Positions 37,338 through 46,572 of a stretch of 64,000 nucleotides of DNA are shown here, in pieces. The position numbers and the translations under genes are program-made. This DNA is from Phytohabitans aurantiacus (GTDB taxonomy: Bacteria; Actinomycetota; Actinomycetes; Mycobacteriales; Micromonosporaceae). The number at the start of each line of letters is the position of its first letter. Within the stretch, counting starts at the first letter, position 1. The stretch lies in contig NZ_BSDI01000028.1 in the NCBI RefSeq assembly GCF_027923225.1, forward strand, positions 1 through 64,000, in the 5' to 3' direction. Below the pieces are notes generated by a model. That model was not told the origin of the DNA. It did not search any database and saw nothing but the letters and a program-made list of their open reading frames with translations.

Positions 37338-37615
37338 GCGTGGCCGCGCCGGGCTGTGAAGGCACCTGTGAACGCGGTAGACGGCCGCCCGGAGCCACCG
37401 CGATCGCGGCGGGTCGGGTCACCGCGGCAGGCCGATGACGAGTAGGGGCTTGCTCGCGAACGATGTAGGAGTCGCATTTCGAGGTAGCCCGGCGCAGCCG
37501 ATGACCTGGCTGGTCGTCCCGCGCCACGGCGACACCAGCGGCGCCGTATCCGTAGCCATCCGCTACCGAAAGCGGACAGGCGATCCCATACGCCTTGAAC
37601 AGGAGAAAACTTCTC

Positions 37616-39820
37616 ATGGCCTCGTTCCTCTACCGGTTGGGCCGGTTGGCCTTCCGCCGCCGGCGGTGGGTCGCCGGCGCCTGGCTGGCGGTCCTGGCCG
37701 CGGCGCTGATCGGCGCCTTCGCGCTGTCCGGGCCGACGCAGGACTCGTTCAGCATTCCGGGCACCCAGTCGCAGAAAGCGATCGATCTGCTCGCCGAGCG
37801 GTTCCCGCAGGCGTCGGCTGGCGGTGCCACCGCCCGGGTGGTGTTCGCCGCGCCCGACGGGCAGACGCTCAGCAAGCCCGCCTACAAGGCGGCGGTCGAG
37901 AAGGCGGTCGCCGACCTGGAGCAGGCGCCGCAGGTGGCCTCGGTCAGCGACCCGTTCAGCTCCGGCGCGGTCAACCAGGCCGGCACGATCGGGTTCGCCG
38001 AGGCCACCTACCAGGTGCCGGGCGACGACGTGTCCGATGCCGCGCGTGCCGCCCTCACCAGCGTGGTCGACCAGGCCCGGGCCAGCGGGCTGAGCGTCGA
38101 GGTCGGCGGTGACGCGCTGGCCGTCGACGCGAAGCAGGGCCTCGGCGAGATCATCGGCGTGGTCGTCGCCGCGCTTGTCCTCGTCATCACGTTCGGATCT
38201 CTGATCGCCGCCGGACTACCGCTGCTGACCGCCATCCTCGGCATCGCCATCGGCATCGGTGTGATCACCGCGGCATCCGGGTTCGTCGACCTGTCGTCCA
38301 ATACCCCGACCCTCGCGCTGATGCTCGGCCTGGCCGTCGCGATCGACTATGCCCTGTTCATTGTCTCCCGCTACCGGCACGAACTTGCCGCTGGACATGA
38401 GCCGCAGGAGGCCGCCGGCCGGGCGGTCGGCACCGCCGGTTCCGCGGTCGTCTTCGCTGGCCTGACCGTGATCATCGCTTTGGCCGCGCTGTCGGTCGTC
38501 GGGATCCCGTTCCTGACTCAGATGGGCGTGGCTGCCGCGTTCACCGTCGCTGTGTCCGTTGTGATCGCGTTGACCCTGCTGCCGGCGTTGCTTGGCTTTG
38601 CCGGTCGGCGGATCGCCGGCGGGCGGATCCCCGGGCTGCGCGCCCGAGACACGGAAACCGACAGCCGCACCACCTTCGGCGTGCGGTGGGCGCGGTTGAT
38701 AGCCCGCCGGCCCGTGGCGGTGCTGCTGCTCGCGGTCGTCGGGCTCGGTGTGGTCGCCCTGCCCACGCTGGACATGCGGTTGGGGATGTCTGATGACAGC
38801 ACCGCCGCCAAGGACACCACCCAGCGCAAGGCGTACGACCTGCTCTCCGAAGGGTTCGGGCCGGGCTTCAACGGGCCGCTGGTCGTCGTCGTCGACGTGC
38901 CGAACGCGGCCGCGCAGCAGGCGGCCACCCAGGTGGCCGAGCGGATCCGCGGCATCGAGGACGTCAGCGCGGTCACTGAGCCGGCGGTCAACCAGGCCGG
39001 CGACACCGCGATCCTGACCGTCATCCCGGACAGCGGCCCCAGCACCGAAGCGACCAAGGACCTGGTCCGGGCCATCCGGCAGCAGGACGGCGCGGTGCCC
39101 GGCGCGGCCATCGCCGTCACCGGGCTGACCGCCATCAACATCGACATCTCGGCCAAGCTTGGTGCCGCGCTGATCCCGTACCTCGCGGTCGTGGTCGGCC
39201 TCGCGTTCATCCTGCTCATGTTGGTGTTCCGGTCCCTGCTGGTGCCCCTGAAGGCAACCGTTGGGTTCCTGCTCAGCATCGCGGCTACCTTCGGCGCGGT
39301 GGTGGCGGTCTTCCAGAAGGGGTGGTTCGCCGGCGCGCTCGGCGTCGACCAGGTCGGACCGATCACCAGCTTCCTGCCGGTCATCCTGATCGGCATCGTG
39401 TTCGGCCTGGCCATGGACTACCAGGTCTTCCTGGTCACCCGCATGCGCGAGGAGTACGTGCACGGCACCGAGGCACGCAAGGCCGTGATCGCCGGGTTCG
39501 GGCACGGCGCCCGGGTCGTCACCGCCGCGGCCATCATCATGATCAGCGTCTTCTCAGGGTTCATCCTGGCTCCGGACGCGATCATCAAGTCGATCGGATT
39601 CGCCCTCGGCATCGCCGTACTCTTCGACGCCCTGATCGTCCGCATGACCATCGTGCCGGCTGTCATGACCTTGCTCGGCAAGTCCGCCTGGTGGCTGCCG
39701 CGCTGGCTCGACAAGCTCCTGCCCAATGTGGACGTCGAAGGCGAGAAGCTGCGCCACGAACTCGAGGACACACCCGAACCGGTCCCGTCCGAACCAGCGG
39801 CCGAACGCGTATCGGTCTAA
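37616..39820 (+). CDS. MMPL-family RND-like exporter
   Basis: A 734-residue proton-driven exporter with the MMPL layout: one N-terminal membrane helix (WVAGAWLAVLAAALIGAFAL), a porter loop, five helices (GLPLLTAILGIAIGIGVIT, TPTLALMLGLAVAIDYALF), then a repeat of the same plan in the second half (FGLAMDYQVFLVTRMREEYV). The paired G-x-A-x-D-Y motifs provide the proton-relay Asp residues. Members export lipids, siderophores or drugs; the cargo here is unknown. AGGAG lies ten bases before ATG 37616. Divergent from the two-component genes that probably control it. Confidence 0.92.
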   Translation: MASFLYRLGRLAFRRRRWVAGAWLAVLAAALIGAFALSGPTQDSFSIPGTQSQKAIDLLAERFPQASAGGATARVVFAAPDGQTLSKPAYKAAVEKAVADLEQAPQVASVSDPFSSGAVNQAGTIGFAEATYQVPGDDVSDAARAALTSVVDQARASGLSVEVGGDALAVDAKQGLGEIIGVVVAALVLVITFGSLIAAGLPLLTAILGIAIGIGVITAASGFVDLSSNTPTLALMLGLAVAIDYALFIVSRYRHELAAGHEPQEAAGRAVGTAGSAVVFAGLTVIIALAALSVVGIPFLTQMGVAAAFTVAVSVVIALTLLPALLGFAGRRIAGGRIPGLRARDTETDSRTTFGVRWARLIARRPVAVLLLAVVGLGVVALPTLDMRLGMSDDSTAAKDTTQRKAYDLLSEGFGPGFNGPLVVVVDVPNAAAQQAATQVAERIRGIEDVSAVTEPAVNQAGDTAILTVIPDSGPSTEATKDLVRAIRQQDGAVPGAAIAVTGLTAINIDISAKLGAALIPYLAVVVGLAFILLMLVFRSLLVPLKATVGFLLSIAATFGAVVAVFQKGWFAGALGVDQVGPITSFLPVILIGIVFGLAMDYQVFLVTRMREEYVHGTEARKAVIAGFGHGARVVTAAAIIMISVFSGFILAPDAIIKSIGFALGIAVLFDALIVRMTIVPAVMTLLGKSAWWLPRWLDKLLPNVDVEGEKLRHELEDTPEPVPSEPAAERVSV

Positions 39821-39840
39821 CGCATCGCACTCCCTCCCCA

Positions 39841-39874
39841 GGGGCCGCCGCCAGCCGACAGCGGCGGCGGCCCC
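39841..39874 (+). terminator. GC-rich hairpin after MMPL gene
   Basis: GGGGCCGCCGC (39841-39851) pairs with GCGGCGGCCCC (39864-39874) across a 12-base loop, 20 bases after the MMPL stop. There is no T-run, as is usual for actinomycete terminators. Confidence 0.7.
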
Positions 39875-39905
39875 ACCCTTAGCCGTTCCGCGAAAGGAGG
39901 CCGCG

Positions 39906-40044
39906 ATGAGCGTCGACCACGATGCGGCACGCCCGCGCCTCGCCGCTCCGCGGCTGCGGTGCGCGATCCGACAGAAGGTGCCGGAGCTGGTTGCCGCCGG
40001 AGTTTATGCAGGATCCCGAGGGCAACGAGTTCTGCGTCGCTTGA
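39906..40044 (+). pseudogene. Truncated VOC (glyoxalase-like) gene
   Basis: A strong ribosome site (AAAGGAGG) precedes ATG 39906, giving MSVDHDAARPRLAAPRL. After about 32 codons the sequence continues in another frame as FMQDPEGNEFCVA and a stop, the typical C-terminus of vicinal-oxygen-chelate proteins. The body of the gene is missing and a frameshift joins the ends. Confidence 0.6.
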
Positions 40045-40255
40045 TGCCACGATCAGTGGGCAGGCCGGCGTCCTGATCTGCCGCAGACAACGCGCGCGGG
40101 GCGCGATTGCGGCTCAGGTTGCGTAACGGATGCTGCCCGGGGTGGCAGGGGCCATGCCTGTTCCGCGTTGAGTTGCTCCGCGTTACGTGGGATGGCAAGG
40201 CCCTCATGATCTTGCCGCCGTGGCCCGGCGACGAACCGCCGCGACTACCACAGAT

Positions 40256-40304
40256 GGCCCTGAACTGGGAAAACGCGGTTCTTATTCTGCCACGTATGGT
40301 CCAC
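40256..40304 (+). repeat. 49-bp direct repeat, left copy
   Basis: Begins GGCCCTGAACTGGGAAAACG and ends CGTATGGTCCAC. It matches 49244-49292 at 48 of 49 positions in the same orientation. The two copies bracket the whole dnaK-to-TrxR-like operon. Confidence 0.85.
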
Positions 40305-40305
40305 C

Positions 40306-40377
40306 CGAAACGCGTACCCAACGCGCCCCAAAACGCGTACCCCGGACGCGGCCCGAAACGCGGAGGCAGACGCGCCC
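40306..40377. repeat. Imperfect tandem repeats around ACGCGTACCC
   Basis: Three 23-24 base units with a CGAAACGCG...ACGCGCC core lie side by side. A related single unit follows the tRNA remnant at 34808-34830. Probably a dispersed intergenic repeat family of this genome. Confidence 0.6.
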
Positions 40378-40487
40378 CGAGCGCACTGTTCGCAAGGCGG
40401 CGCGAACCGCGAGCCGGCCGATGCGATGATCTGAACACCAAGGAGCGCTGTCCGGGCTGACCTGCACTGTTAGGTCTTGTCAGATCG

Positions 40488-40521
40488 GGTCAGGTCCGGG
40501 CCGCGTTCGCGCGACCTGACC
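40488..40521 (-). terminator. Hairpin downstream of the proteostasis operon
   Basis: GGTCAGGTC (40488-40496) pairs exactly with GACCTGACC (40513-40521) around a 16-base loop, 110 bases past the last gene of the minus-strand operon. Confidence 0.6.
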
Positions 40522-40630
40522 GTTGCCGTCTGAGCAGTGTCGGCAAGTCGGTGCCGCGCATGGACACCCGGGCTGGCGGTGCGGCACCCGCCGTCGAGCT
40601 GGCTGTTCCTTCGGTCGGGGCGGCTTGTGG

Positions 40631-42304
40631 TCACCGGCCCGGGGAGCGGCCGGTCCTGGCGAGGTGTTCGTGGACGAGGCGGACCGCCATGGCTCCCTCG
40701 CCTACCGCGGATGCGACCCGCTTGATGGATCCGCTGCGCACGTCGCCCACGGCGAAGACGCCGGGGCGGCTGGTCTCCAGGAGATCGGGTTGGCGGTCGC
40801 TCGGCGGGGCCGGCGCGGCTGCCGGTCCGGTGTGGACGTAGCCGTGGTCGTCGAGCGCGAGGCGCCCGGCGAGCCAGCCCGTACACGGCTGGGCTCCGAT
40901 GAAAACGAAGAGCAGGCTTGCATCGAGCGTGTGGCGTACGCCGGTGTGGGTGTCCTCCGCGATGACCGCTTCGAGCTGCCCGTCGCGGCCCACCAGCTCG
41001 CGCACCGCAGCGCGCCGCAGCACCTCGACGCGGGGGTCGCGCTCGATCTGGTCGACCAGGTAGCGGGACATGTCGCGGCCCAGGTCGTCGTGGCGGATCA
41101 GCAGCCGTACGGCGGCCGCGTGCTGGGCCAGGTAGACGGCGGCCTGGCCGGCGGAGTTGCCGCCACCCACGACGACCACCGGCTGCCGCAGGCAGAGCCG
41201 GGCCTCCACGATCGTGGCGGCGTAGTAGACGCTGGTGCCCTCGAACTCGTCCAGCCGCGGCACGTCGAGCCTGCGGTAGCGGGCACCAGTGGCGATCACC
41301 ACGGTGCGGGTGCGGAGCTCCGTGCCGTCTTCGATCCGTACGGTGTGGAAACCGTCCCGTTGCTCCAGGCCGGTCGCCGCAGTGGGCACGGTGATCGTGG
41401 CGCCGAACTTCTCGGCCTGGATGACGGCCCGGTCGGCGAGCTCCGCACCGGAGATCCCGGCCGGGAAGCCGAGGTAGTTCTCGATGCGGGCGGACGTGCT
41501 GGCCTGGCCGCCGGTGCCGATAGCGTCCAGCACCACGGTCGTCAGTCCTTCCGAGGCGCCGTAGACGGCGGCGGCGAGCCCGGCCGGGCCGGCGCCGACG
41601 ATGACGAGGTCGAGTTCGGACTCGGGCGGGTCGCGCGTGGGCAGGCCGATGATGTGGGCCAGCTCGGCGTTGGTGGGATTGCGGAGCACCTGCTCGTTGC
41701 CCAGGATCACCACCGGCGTGTCCGTGGGGGTGACGCTCATGTGCCGCAGCAGCGCCTCGGCGCCGGCGTCGTCGTCGAGGTCGATCCACGTGTGCGGAAG
41801 GCGGTTGCGGGCGGCGAACTCGCGCAGCCGCCGGGTGTCGGGTGAGAACCGCGAGCCGATGAGCCGGATGCCGGAGACCGCGCCGATCAGCATTTCGCGG
41901 CGGCAGATGAAGGCCCGCAGGATCACGTCGCCCAGTCTGGGATCGCGGGAGACCAGCTCGCGCAGGGCCGGCAGCGGTACGGCGAGCACCTCGCCCGGTG
42001 TGTCGACCACCGCCGAGACGAACGAGGGCTGGCCGGTGAGCAGGCCCAGCTCGTCGAGGAACCGGCCGGGGCCGTGGACCTTGACCAGCCGCTCCTCGGC
42101 GGTGCCGTACCCCTCGAAGATCGCGACCGTGCCGGCCAGGACGACGAAGAAGTCCCGGTGCCGTTCCCCTTCCCGGACCAGCACGTCACCGGCGCGGGTG
42201 GGGCGCCGCTCGCCGTACCGGCGCAGCGCCTCGATCTGGTCGTCGCCCAGGCGGGGAAAGGCCCCGGCGACGTCGGGTGTCTCGGCAAGGGTGCCGGACG
42301 TCAT
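40631..42304 (-). CDS. cNMP-domain plus thioredoxin-reductase-like flavoprotein
   Basis: A 557-residue protein. Residues about 15-140 form a cyclic-nucleotide-binding-like domain (LVREGERHRDFFVVLAGTVA, GPGRFLDELGLLTGQPSF). A short thioredoxin-like linker region follows (about 160-215). Then comes a FAD/NAD oxidoreductase: DLVIVGAGPAGLAAAVYGAS, VVVVGGGNSAGQAAVYLA and GVFAVGDVRSGSIKRVASA. Where thioredoxin reductases carry CATC, this reads VYYAATIVEA, so the redox disulphide is absent. It may pass electrons directly or act on another partner. ATG 42304 overlaps the trxC stop, giving translational coupling. Confidence 0.87.
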   Translation of the reverse strand: MTSGTLAETPDVAGAFPRLGDDQIEALRRYGERRPTRAGDVLVREGERHRDFFVVLAGTVAIFEGYGTAEERLVKVHGPGRFLDELGLLTGQPSFVSAVVDTPGEVLAVPLPALRELVSRDPRLGDVILRAFICRREMLIGAVSGIRLIGSRFSPDTRRLREFAARNRLPHTWIDLDDDAGAEALLRHMSVTPTDTPVVILGNEQVLRNPTNAELAHIIGLPTRDPPESELDLVIVGAGPAGLAAAVYGASEGLTTVVLDAIGTGGQASTSARIENYLGFPAGISGAELADRAVIQAEKFGATITVPTAATGLEQRDGFHTVRIEDGTELRTRTVVIATGARYRRLDVPRLDEFEGTSVYYAATIVEARLCLRQPVVVVGGGNSAGQAAVYLAQHAAAVRLLIRHDDLGRDMSRYLVDQIERDPRVEVLRRAAVRELVGRDGQLEAVIAEDTHTGVRHTLDASLLFVFIGAQPCTGWLAGRLALDDHGYVHTGPAAAPAPPSDRQPDLLETSRPGVFAVGDVRSGSIKRVASAVGEGAMAVRLVHEHLARTGRSPGR

Positions 42305-42729
42305 GTCCGGGACCCCAGTGCGTCGTCGACCCATCGGCGCAGAACGTGCGCCGGCGCGGCACCGGCCTGGCGCGCGACGACCTGCCCGTCGCGCAGCACC
42401 ATGAGGGTCGGCACGGCCTGCACGGAGAACCGCTGTGACAGCTGGGGCGCGGTGTCCACATTGACCTTGACCAGCTTCAGCCGGCCCGCGAGGTCGCGGG
42501 CCACCTGTTCGAGCGCGGGGCTGACCTGGCGGCACGGGCCGCACCACGGCGCCCACAGGTCGACCAGCACCGGGACGGCGGCGTGCTCGGCGACCTCGGC
42601 GAACGTGTCGTCGCCGGCTTCGGCCAGCCAGGGCAGGTCCTGGTGGCAGCCGCCGCAGCGCGGTTTGCCGGTCGCCGCGGCGGGCACCCGGTTCTTGCGC
42701 CCGCAGTTCGGACACTCGACGACCCTCAT
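42301..42729 (-). CDS. trxC: Thioredoxin 2 (zinc-ribbon thioredoxin)
   Basis: A 142-residue thioredoxin. The N-terminal zinc ribbon has CPNCGRKNR and PRCGGCHQD (two CxxC pairs). The thioredoxin fold carries the active site WAPWCGPCRQVSP and the cis-Pro loop AVPTLMVL. It reduces disulphides in oxidatively damaged proteins and fits beside chaperones. ATGA overlaps at both ends couple it to clpB and to the reductase-like gene. Confidence 0.93.
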   Translation of the reverse strand: MRVVECPNCGRKNRVPAAATGKPRCGGCHQDLPWLAEAGDDTFAEVAEHAAVPVLVDLWAPWCGPCRQVSPALEQVARDLAGRLKLVKVNVDTAPQLSQRFSVQAVPTLMVLRDGQVVARQAGAAPAHVLRRWVDDALGSRT

Positions 42730-45338
42730 GGCGCGGCGTGGGTGACGGTCAGTTCGCCGCCGGACACGTCGACCCGGATCACCGCGCCCGCGCGGACGTC
42801 CCCGCCGAGAAGGGCGCGGCCGATGCGGGTCTCGACCTCGCGGGCGATGTGCCGGCGCAGTGGGCGGGCGCCGTAGACCGGGTCGAAGCCCTGCCGGGCG
42901 ATGAGGCGCTGGGCCTCCTCGCTGACCTCCAGCTGCATCTGCCGGTCGGCGAGGCGGGTACGCAGGTCGTTGAACATGAGGTTCACGATGCGTTCGATCT
43001 CGGGTTGGGTGAGCGGCTTGAACAGTACGATGTCGTCGACCCGGTTGAGGAACTCGGGCCGGAAGTGCCGGCGCAGCTCGCCCATGACCGCGGTGCGGGC
43101 GTCGTCCTTGATCTCACCGTCCGCGGTGACGCCATCGAGCAGGTACCCCGACCCGATGTTGGAGGTCATGATGAGGACGGTGTTGCGGAAGTCGACGGTG
43201 CGGCCCTGCGCGTCGGTGAGCCGGCCGTCGTCGAGCATCTGCAACAGGGTGTTGAACACGTCGGCGTGCGCCTTCTCGATCTCGTCGAACAGCACCACCG
43301 AGTACGGCTTGCGGCGTACCGCCTCGGTGAGCTGGCCGCCCTCCTCGTAACCGACGTAACCGGGCGGCGCGCCGAGAAGGCGGCTGACGGTGTGCCGTTC
43401 CTGGTACTCGCTCATGTCGATGCGGACGATGTTGTCCTCGGTGTCGAACAGCGCTGCCGCGAGCGAACGCGCCAACTCGGTCTTGCCGACCCCGGTCGGC
43501 CCCAGGAAGATGAACGACCCGATCGGCCGGCGCGGATCCTTGATGCCGGAACGCGCGCGGATGATGGCGTCGGCGACCAGCTGCACCGCCTCGTCCTGGC
43601 CGACCACCCGCTGGTGCAGGATCTGGTCCAGGCGCAGCAGCTTGTCCCGCTCTCCCTCGGTGAGGCGGCTGACCGGGATGCCCGTCCAGCGCGACACGAT
43701 CGAGGCGATCTCCTCTTCGGTGACCACCTCGCGCAGCAGCCGCTTGCCGCCCTGCCGGGACGAGAGCCGATCCTCCTCGGACGCCAGCCGCCGCTCCAAT
43801 TCGGGGAGCTTGCCGTGGCGCAGCTCGGCCGCGCGGTTGAGCTCGTAGTTCCGCTCGGCCTCCTCGGCGTCGTGCCGTACCTGTTCGATCTCCTGGCGCA
43901 GCTCCTGCACCCGGCGCAGCGCCTGGCGCTCCGCCTCCCACTGCGCCCGCAGCGCGTCGGCCTCCGCGCGCAGGTCGGACAGCTCCTTGCGGAGCTGGTC
44001 CAGCCGCACCCGGCTCGCCTGGTCGTCCTCTTTGGACAGCGCGGCTTCCTCGATCTCCAGCCGGGTCACCCGCCGGCTCAGCTCGTCGAGCTCGGCCGGC
44101 ATCGAGTCGATCTCGGTTCGGAGCATCGCGCAGGCCTCGTCGACCAGGTCGATAGCCTTGTCCGGCAGGAACCGGTCGGAGATGTAGCGGTGGCTGAGCG
44201 TCACGGCGGACACCAGCGCGTTGTCGGCGATCTTCACGCCGTGGAAGACCTCCAGGCGCTCGCGCAGGCCGCGCAGGATCGAGATGGCGTCCTCTTCGGA
44301 TGGTTCGTCCACGAGTACCGGCTGGAACCGGCGCTCCAGCGCGGCGTCCTTCTCGACGTGCTGGCGGTACTCGTCGACCGTGGTGGCGCCGATCATGTGC
44401 AGCTCACCCCGGGCCAGCATCGGCTTGAGCATGTTGCCGGCGTCCATCGCCCCTTCGGCGGCGCCCGCCCCGACGACGGTGTGCAGCTCGTCGACGAATA
44501 GCAGGATCCGACCCTCGCCGGCCCGGACCTCGTTCAGCACGGCCTTGAGTCGCTCCTCGAACTCGCCGCGGTACTTGGCGCCGGCCACCAGCGAACCCAT
44601 GTCGAGGGCGAAGACGGTCTTGTCGCGCAGCCCTTCGGGTATGTCGCCGCGGGTGATCCGCTGGGCCAGGCCCTCGACGATGGCGGTCTTGCCGACGCCC
44701 GGGTCGCCGATCAGGACTGGGTTGTTCTTGGTCTTGCGCGACAGGATCTGGATCACGCGGCGGATCTCGCCGTCCCGGCCGATGACCGGGTCGAGCTTGC
44801 CGGCCGCTGCGTCGGCGACTAGGTCCCGGCCGTACTTGGACAGCGCCTCGTACGCCACCTCCGGCATCGCCGAGGTGACCCGTTGGTTGCCGCGGATCTC
44901 GGTGAGTGCCTGCAGGAACCGGTCGCGGGTCAGCCCCTGCTGGCGCAGCAGCCGGCCCGCCGTGGTCTGCGTGCCCTCGTCGAGGAGGGCGATCACCAGG
45001 TGCTCGACGGAGACGTACTCGTCCTTGAGCCGTTTCGCCTCCCGCTGCGCGGCGTCGAGCAGCCGGGACATGCGCTGGGTCACGAAGACCTGTCCAGGCG
45101 CGGCGCCCGGGCCGCTGACCCGGGGCCGGCGGTTCAGCTCGGCCTCCAGCTCCTTGCGCAGCCCATCGGGGTCGGCGCCGGCCGTCGCCAGCAGCCGGGG
45201 CGCCAAGCCGTCCGGCTGGTCGAGCAGCGCGAACAGCAGGTGCTCGCCGTCGACCTCGGTGTGCCCGAAGCGCAGCGCCTTGGTCTGCGCGTCGTGCAAC
45301 GCCTCCTGGGACTTCTGGGTCAGACGGTTCAGGTCCAT
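42726..45338 (-). CDS. clpB: ClpB disaggregase
   Basis: An 870-residue Hsp100. It has a Clp N-domain (two repeats, LTQKSQEALHDAQTKALRFG), AAA1 with GDPGVGKTAIVEGL, a middle coiled-coil domain (about 400-520, Glu/Arg-rich) and AAA2 with GPTGVGKTELARSL, plus FDEIEKAHADVFN and NRVDDIVLFKPL. It extracts proteins from aggregates together with DnaK/DnaJ/GrpE, which are encoded just upstream in the same operon. The start overlaps the cbpM-like gene by 10 bases. Confidence 0.95.
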   Translation of the reverse strand: MDLNRLTQKSQEALHDAQTKALRFGHTEVDGEHLLFALLDQPDGLAPRLLATAGADPDGLRKELEAELNRRPRVSGPGAAPGQVFVTQRMSRLLDAAQREAKRLKDEYVSVEHLVIALLDEGTQTTAGRLLRQQGLTRDRFLQALTEIRGNQRVTSAMPEVAYEALSKYGRDLVADAAAGKLDPVIGRDGEIRRVIQILSRKTKNNPVLIGDPGVGKTAIVEGLAQRITRGDIPEGLRDKTVFALDMGSLVAGAKYRGEFEERLKAVLNEVRAGEGRILLFVDELHTVVGAGAAEGAMDAGNMLKPMLARGELHMIGATTVDEYRQHVEKDAALERRFQPVLVDEPSEEDAISILRGLRERLEVFHGVKIADNALVSAVTLSHRYISDRFLPDKAIDLVDEACAMLRTEIDSMPAELDELSRRVTRLEIEEAALSKEDDQASRVRLDQLRKELSDLRAEADALRAQWEAERQALRRVQELRQEIEQVRHDAEEAERNYELNRAAELRHGKLPELERRLASEEDRLSSRQGGKRLLREVVTEEEIASIVSRWTGIPVSRLTEGERDKLLRLDQILHQRVVGQDEAVQLVADAIIRARSGIKDPRRPIGSFIFLGPTGVGKTELARSLAAALFDTEDNIVRIDMSEYQERHTVSRLLGAPPGYVGYEEGGQLTEAVRRKPYSVVLFDEIEKAHADVFNTLLQMLDDGRLTDAQGRTVDFRNTVLIMTSNIGSGYLLDGVTADGEIKDDARTAVMGELRRHFRPEFLNRVDDIVLFKPLTQPEIERIVNLMFNDLRTRLADRQMQLEVSEEAQRLIARQGFDPVYGARPLRRHIAREVETRIGRALLGGDVRAGAVIRVDVSGGELTVTHAAP

Positions 45339-45658
45339 GGTCGGTCTCCGGTCCGTCGAGATGGTGTCTTGTGCAGCGCCCGTTCCAGGTCGGCGATCCG
45401 GTCCAGGAGATCAATCACCACGCCGAGCGCGGCGTAGTTCACCCCGAGCCCGGCGCGCAGCCGCCGGATCCGGGCCAGCGCGAACAGGTCCGCGGGACGG
45501 AACCACAGCTCGCCCGCCGCGCCCCGCTCCGGGTCGAGCAGCCCCAGCGCCACCAACCGGAATACGAGGTCCGGGTGCACCTGCCCCACCCGGCAGAACG
45601 CCTCCAGGTCGAACCGGCGTGGGTCCGCACTTGTGACGCGTACGAGGGCGTAGGTCAT
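45329..45658 (-). CDS. CbpM/MerR-like chaperone modulator
   Basis: A 109-residue protein with a MerR-type region (LEAFCRVGQVHPDLVFRLVA, LGLLDPERG, RPADLFALARIRRLRAGLGV) and a terminal helix. This matches CbpM, the modulator of CbpA co-chaperones, as well as HspR-like MerR repressors. Sitting next to a CbpA-type dnaJ favours CbpM; the absence of an HspR (HAIR) site before dnaK argues against HspR. ATG 45658 overlaps the dnaJ stop. Confidence 0.75.
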   Translation of the reverse strand: MTYALVRVTSADPRRFDLEAFCRVGQVHPDLVFRLVALGLLDPERGAAGELWFRPADLFALARIRRLRAGLGVNYAALGVVIDLLDRIADLERALHKTPSRRTGDRPWT

Positions 45659-46572
45659 GATCCCCTCCTCGGGTCGAACCTGGAGGCGGCGGCGAGTTGC
45701 TCGAACAACCGCCGCTCCTCGTCCGTGAGCCGATCCGGGACCATGATCTTGACCTCGGCGAACAGGTCGCCCGGCTGGCCTCGCGGGTTGGGCAGGCCGC
45801 GCCCGCGCAGGCGCAGCCGCCGTCCGGACGACGTGCCGGCGGGGACCTTCACCTTGGCCTCGCCGCCCGGTGTGTCGATCACGACCGACGCGCCCAGCGC
45901 CGCCTCCCAGGGCGCCAGCGGAAGGTCGACGGAGATGTTCCGCCCGTCCACCCGGTACCGGGGGTGCGGGGCGACCCGGACGACCAGGTACAGGTCGCCG
46001 GCCGCGGCGCCGTCGCTGCCGCGACCACCCTGCCCGGCCAGGCGGATGCGCTGTCCATCGGTCACGCCCGCCGGGATCGTGACGTCCAGACTGCGCCCGT
46101 CGAGCGTGATCCGGCGGCGCCCGCCCCGGTAGGCGTCCTCGACCGAGAGCACCAGTTCGGCCTCCTGGTCGGCGCCGGGCACTGGACCCCAGCCGCGCCG
46201 GCCCCGGCCGCCGAACATGCTGCCCAGCAGATCCTCCAGGTCGATCCCCTCGGCGTCGGCGTAGGTGAACGGCCCGCCGTGGGCCTGGCCCGCCCCGGCT
46301 CGCGCCCGGCCGCGGGCCTGCGCCCACGTCGACGGATCGACGTCCGGAGGTACCTGGCGGAAGTCGGCGCCGAACGCGTCGTAGCGCTTGCGGGTATCCG
46401 GGTCGGACAGCACGTCGTACGCCTCGGAGATCTCCTTGAACCTGTCCTCCGCGCCGGGGTCGGAGTTCACGTCCGGGTGGTACGTGCGCGCCAGCTTGCG
46501 GTACGCCCGCTGGATCTCGTCCTGGCTGGCGTTCCTCGGCACCCCAAGGGCCTCGTAGAAGTCGCGAGCCAT
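45655..46572 (-). CDS. DnaJ/CbpA-type co-chaperone
   Basis: A 305-residue J-protein: J-domain at residues 4-68 with the YHPDVNS motif, a Gly/Ala-rich linker and two beta C-terminal substrate-binding domains (LDVTIPAGVTDGQRIRLAG, VIDTPGGEAKVKVPAG). The zinc-finger Cys repeats of canonical DnaJ are absent, so it is CbpA-like. It stimulates the ATPase of the DnaK encoded two genes upstream. It starts one base after the grpE stop. Confidence 0.92.
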   Translation of the reverse strand: MARDFYEALGVPRNASQDEIQRAYRKLARTYHPDVNSDPGAEDRFKEISEAYDVLSDPDTRKRYDAFGADFRQVPPDVDPSTWAQARGRARAGAGQAHGGPFTYADAEGIDLEDLLGSMFGGRGRRGWGPVPGADQEAELVLSVEDAYRGGRRRITLDGRSLDVTIPAGVTDGQRIRLAGQGGRGSDGAAAGDLYLVVRVAPHPRYRVDGRNISVDLPLAPWEAALGASVVIDTPGGEAKVKVPAGTSSGRRLRLRGRGLPNPRGQPGDLFAEVKIMVPDRLTDEERRLFEQLAAASRFDPRRGS

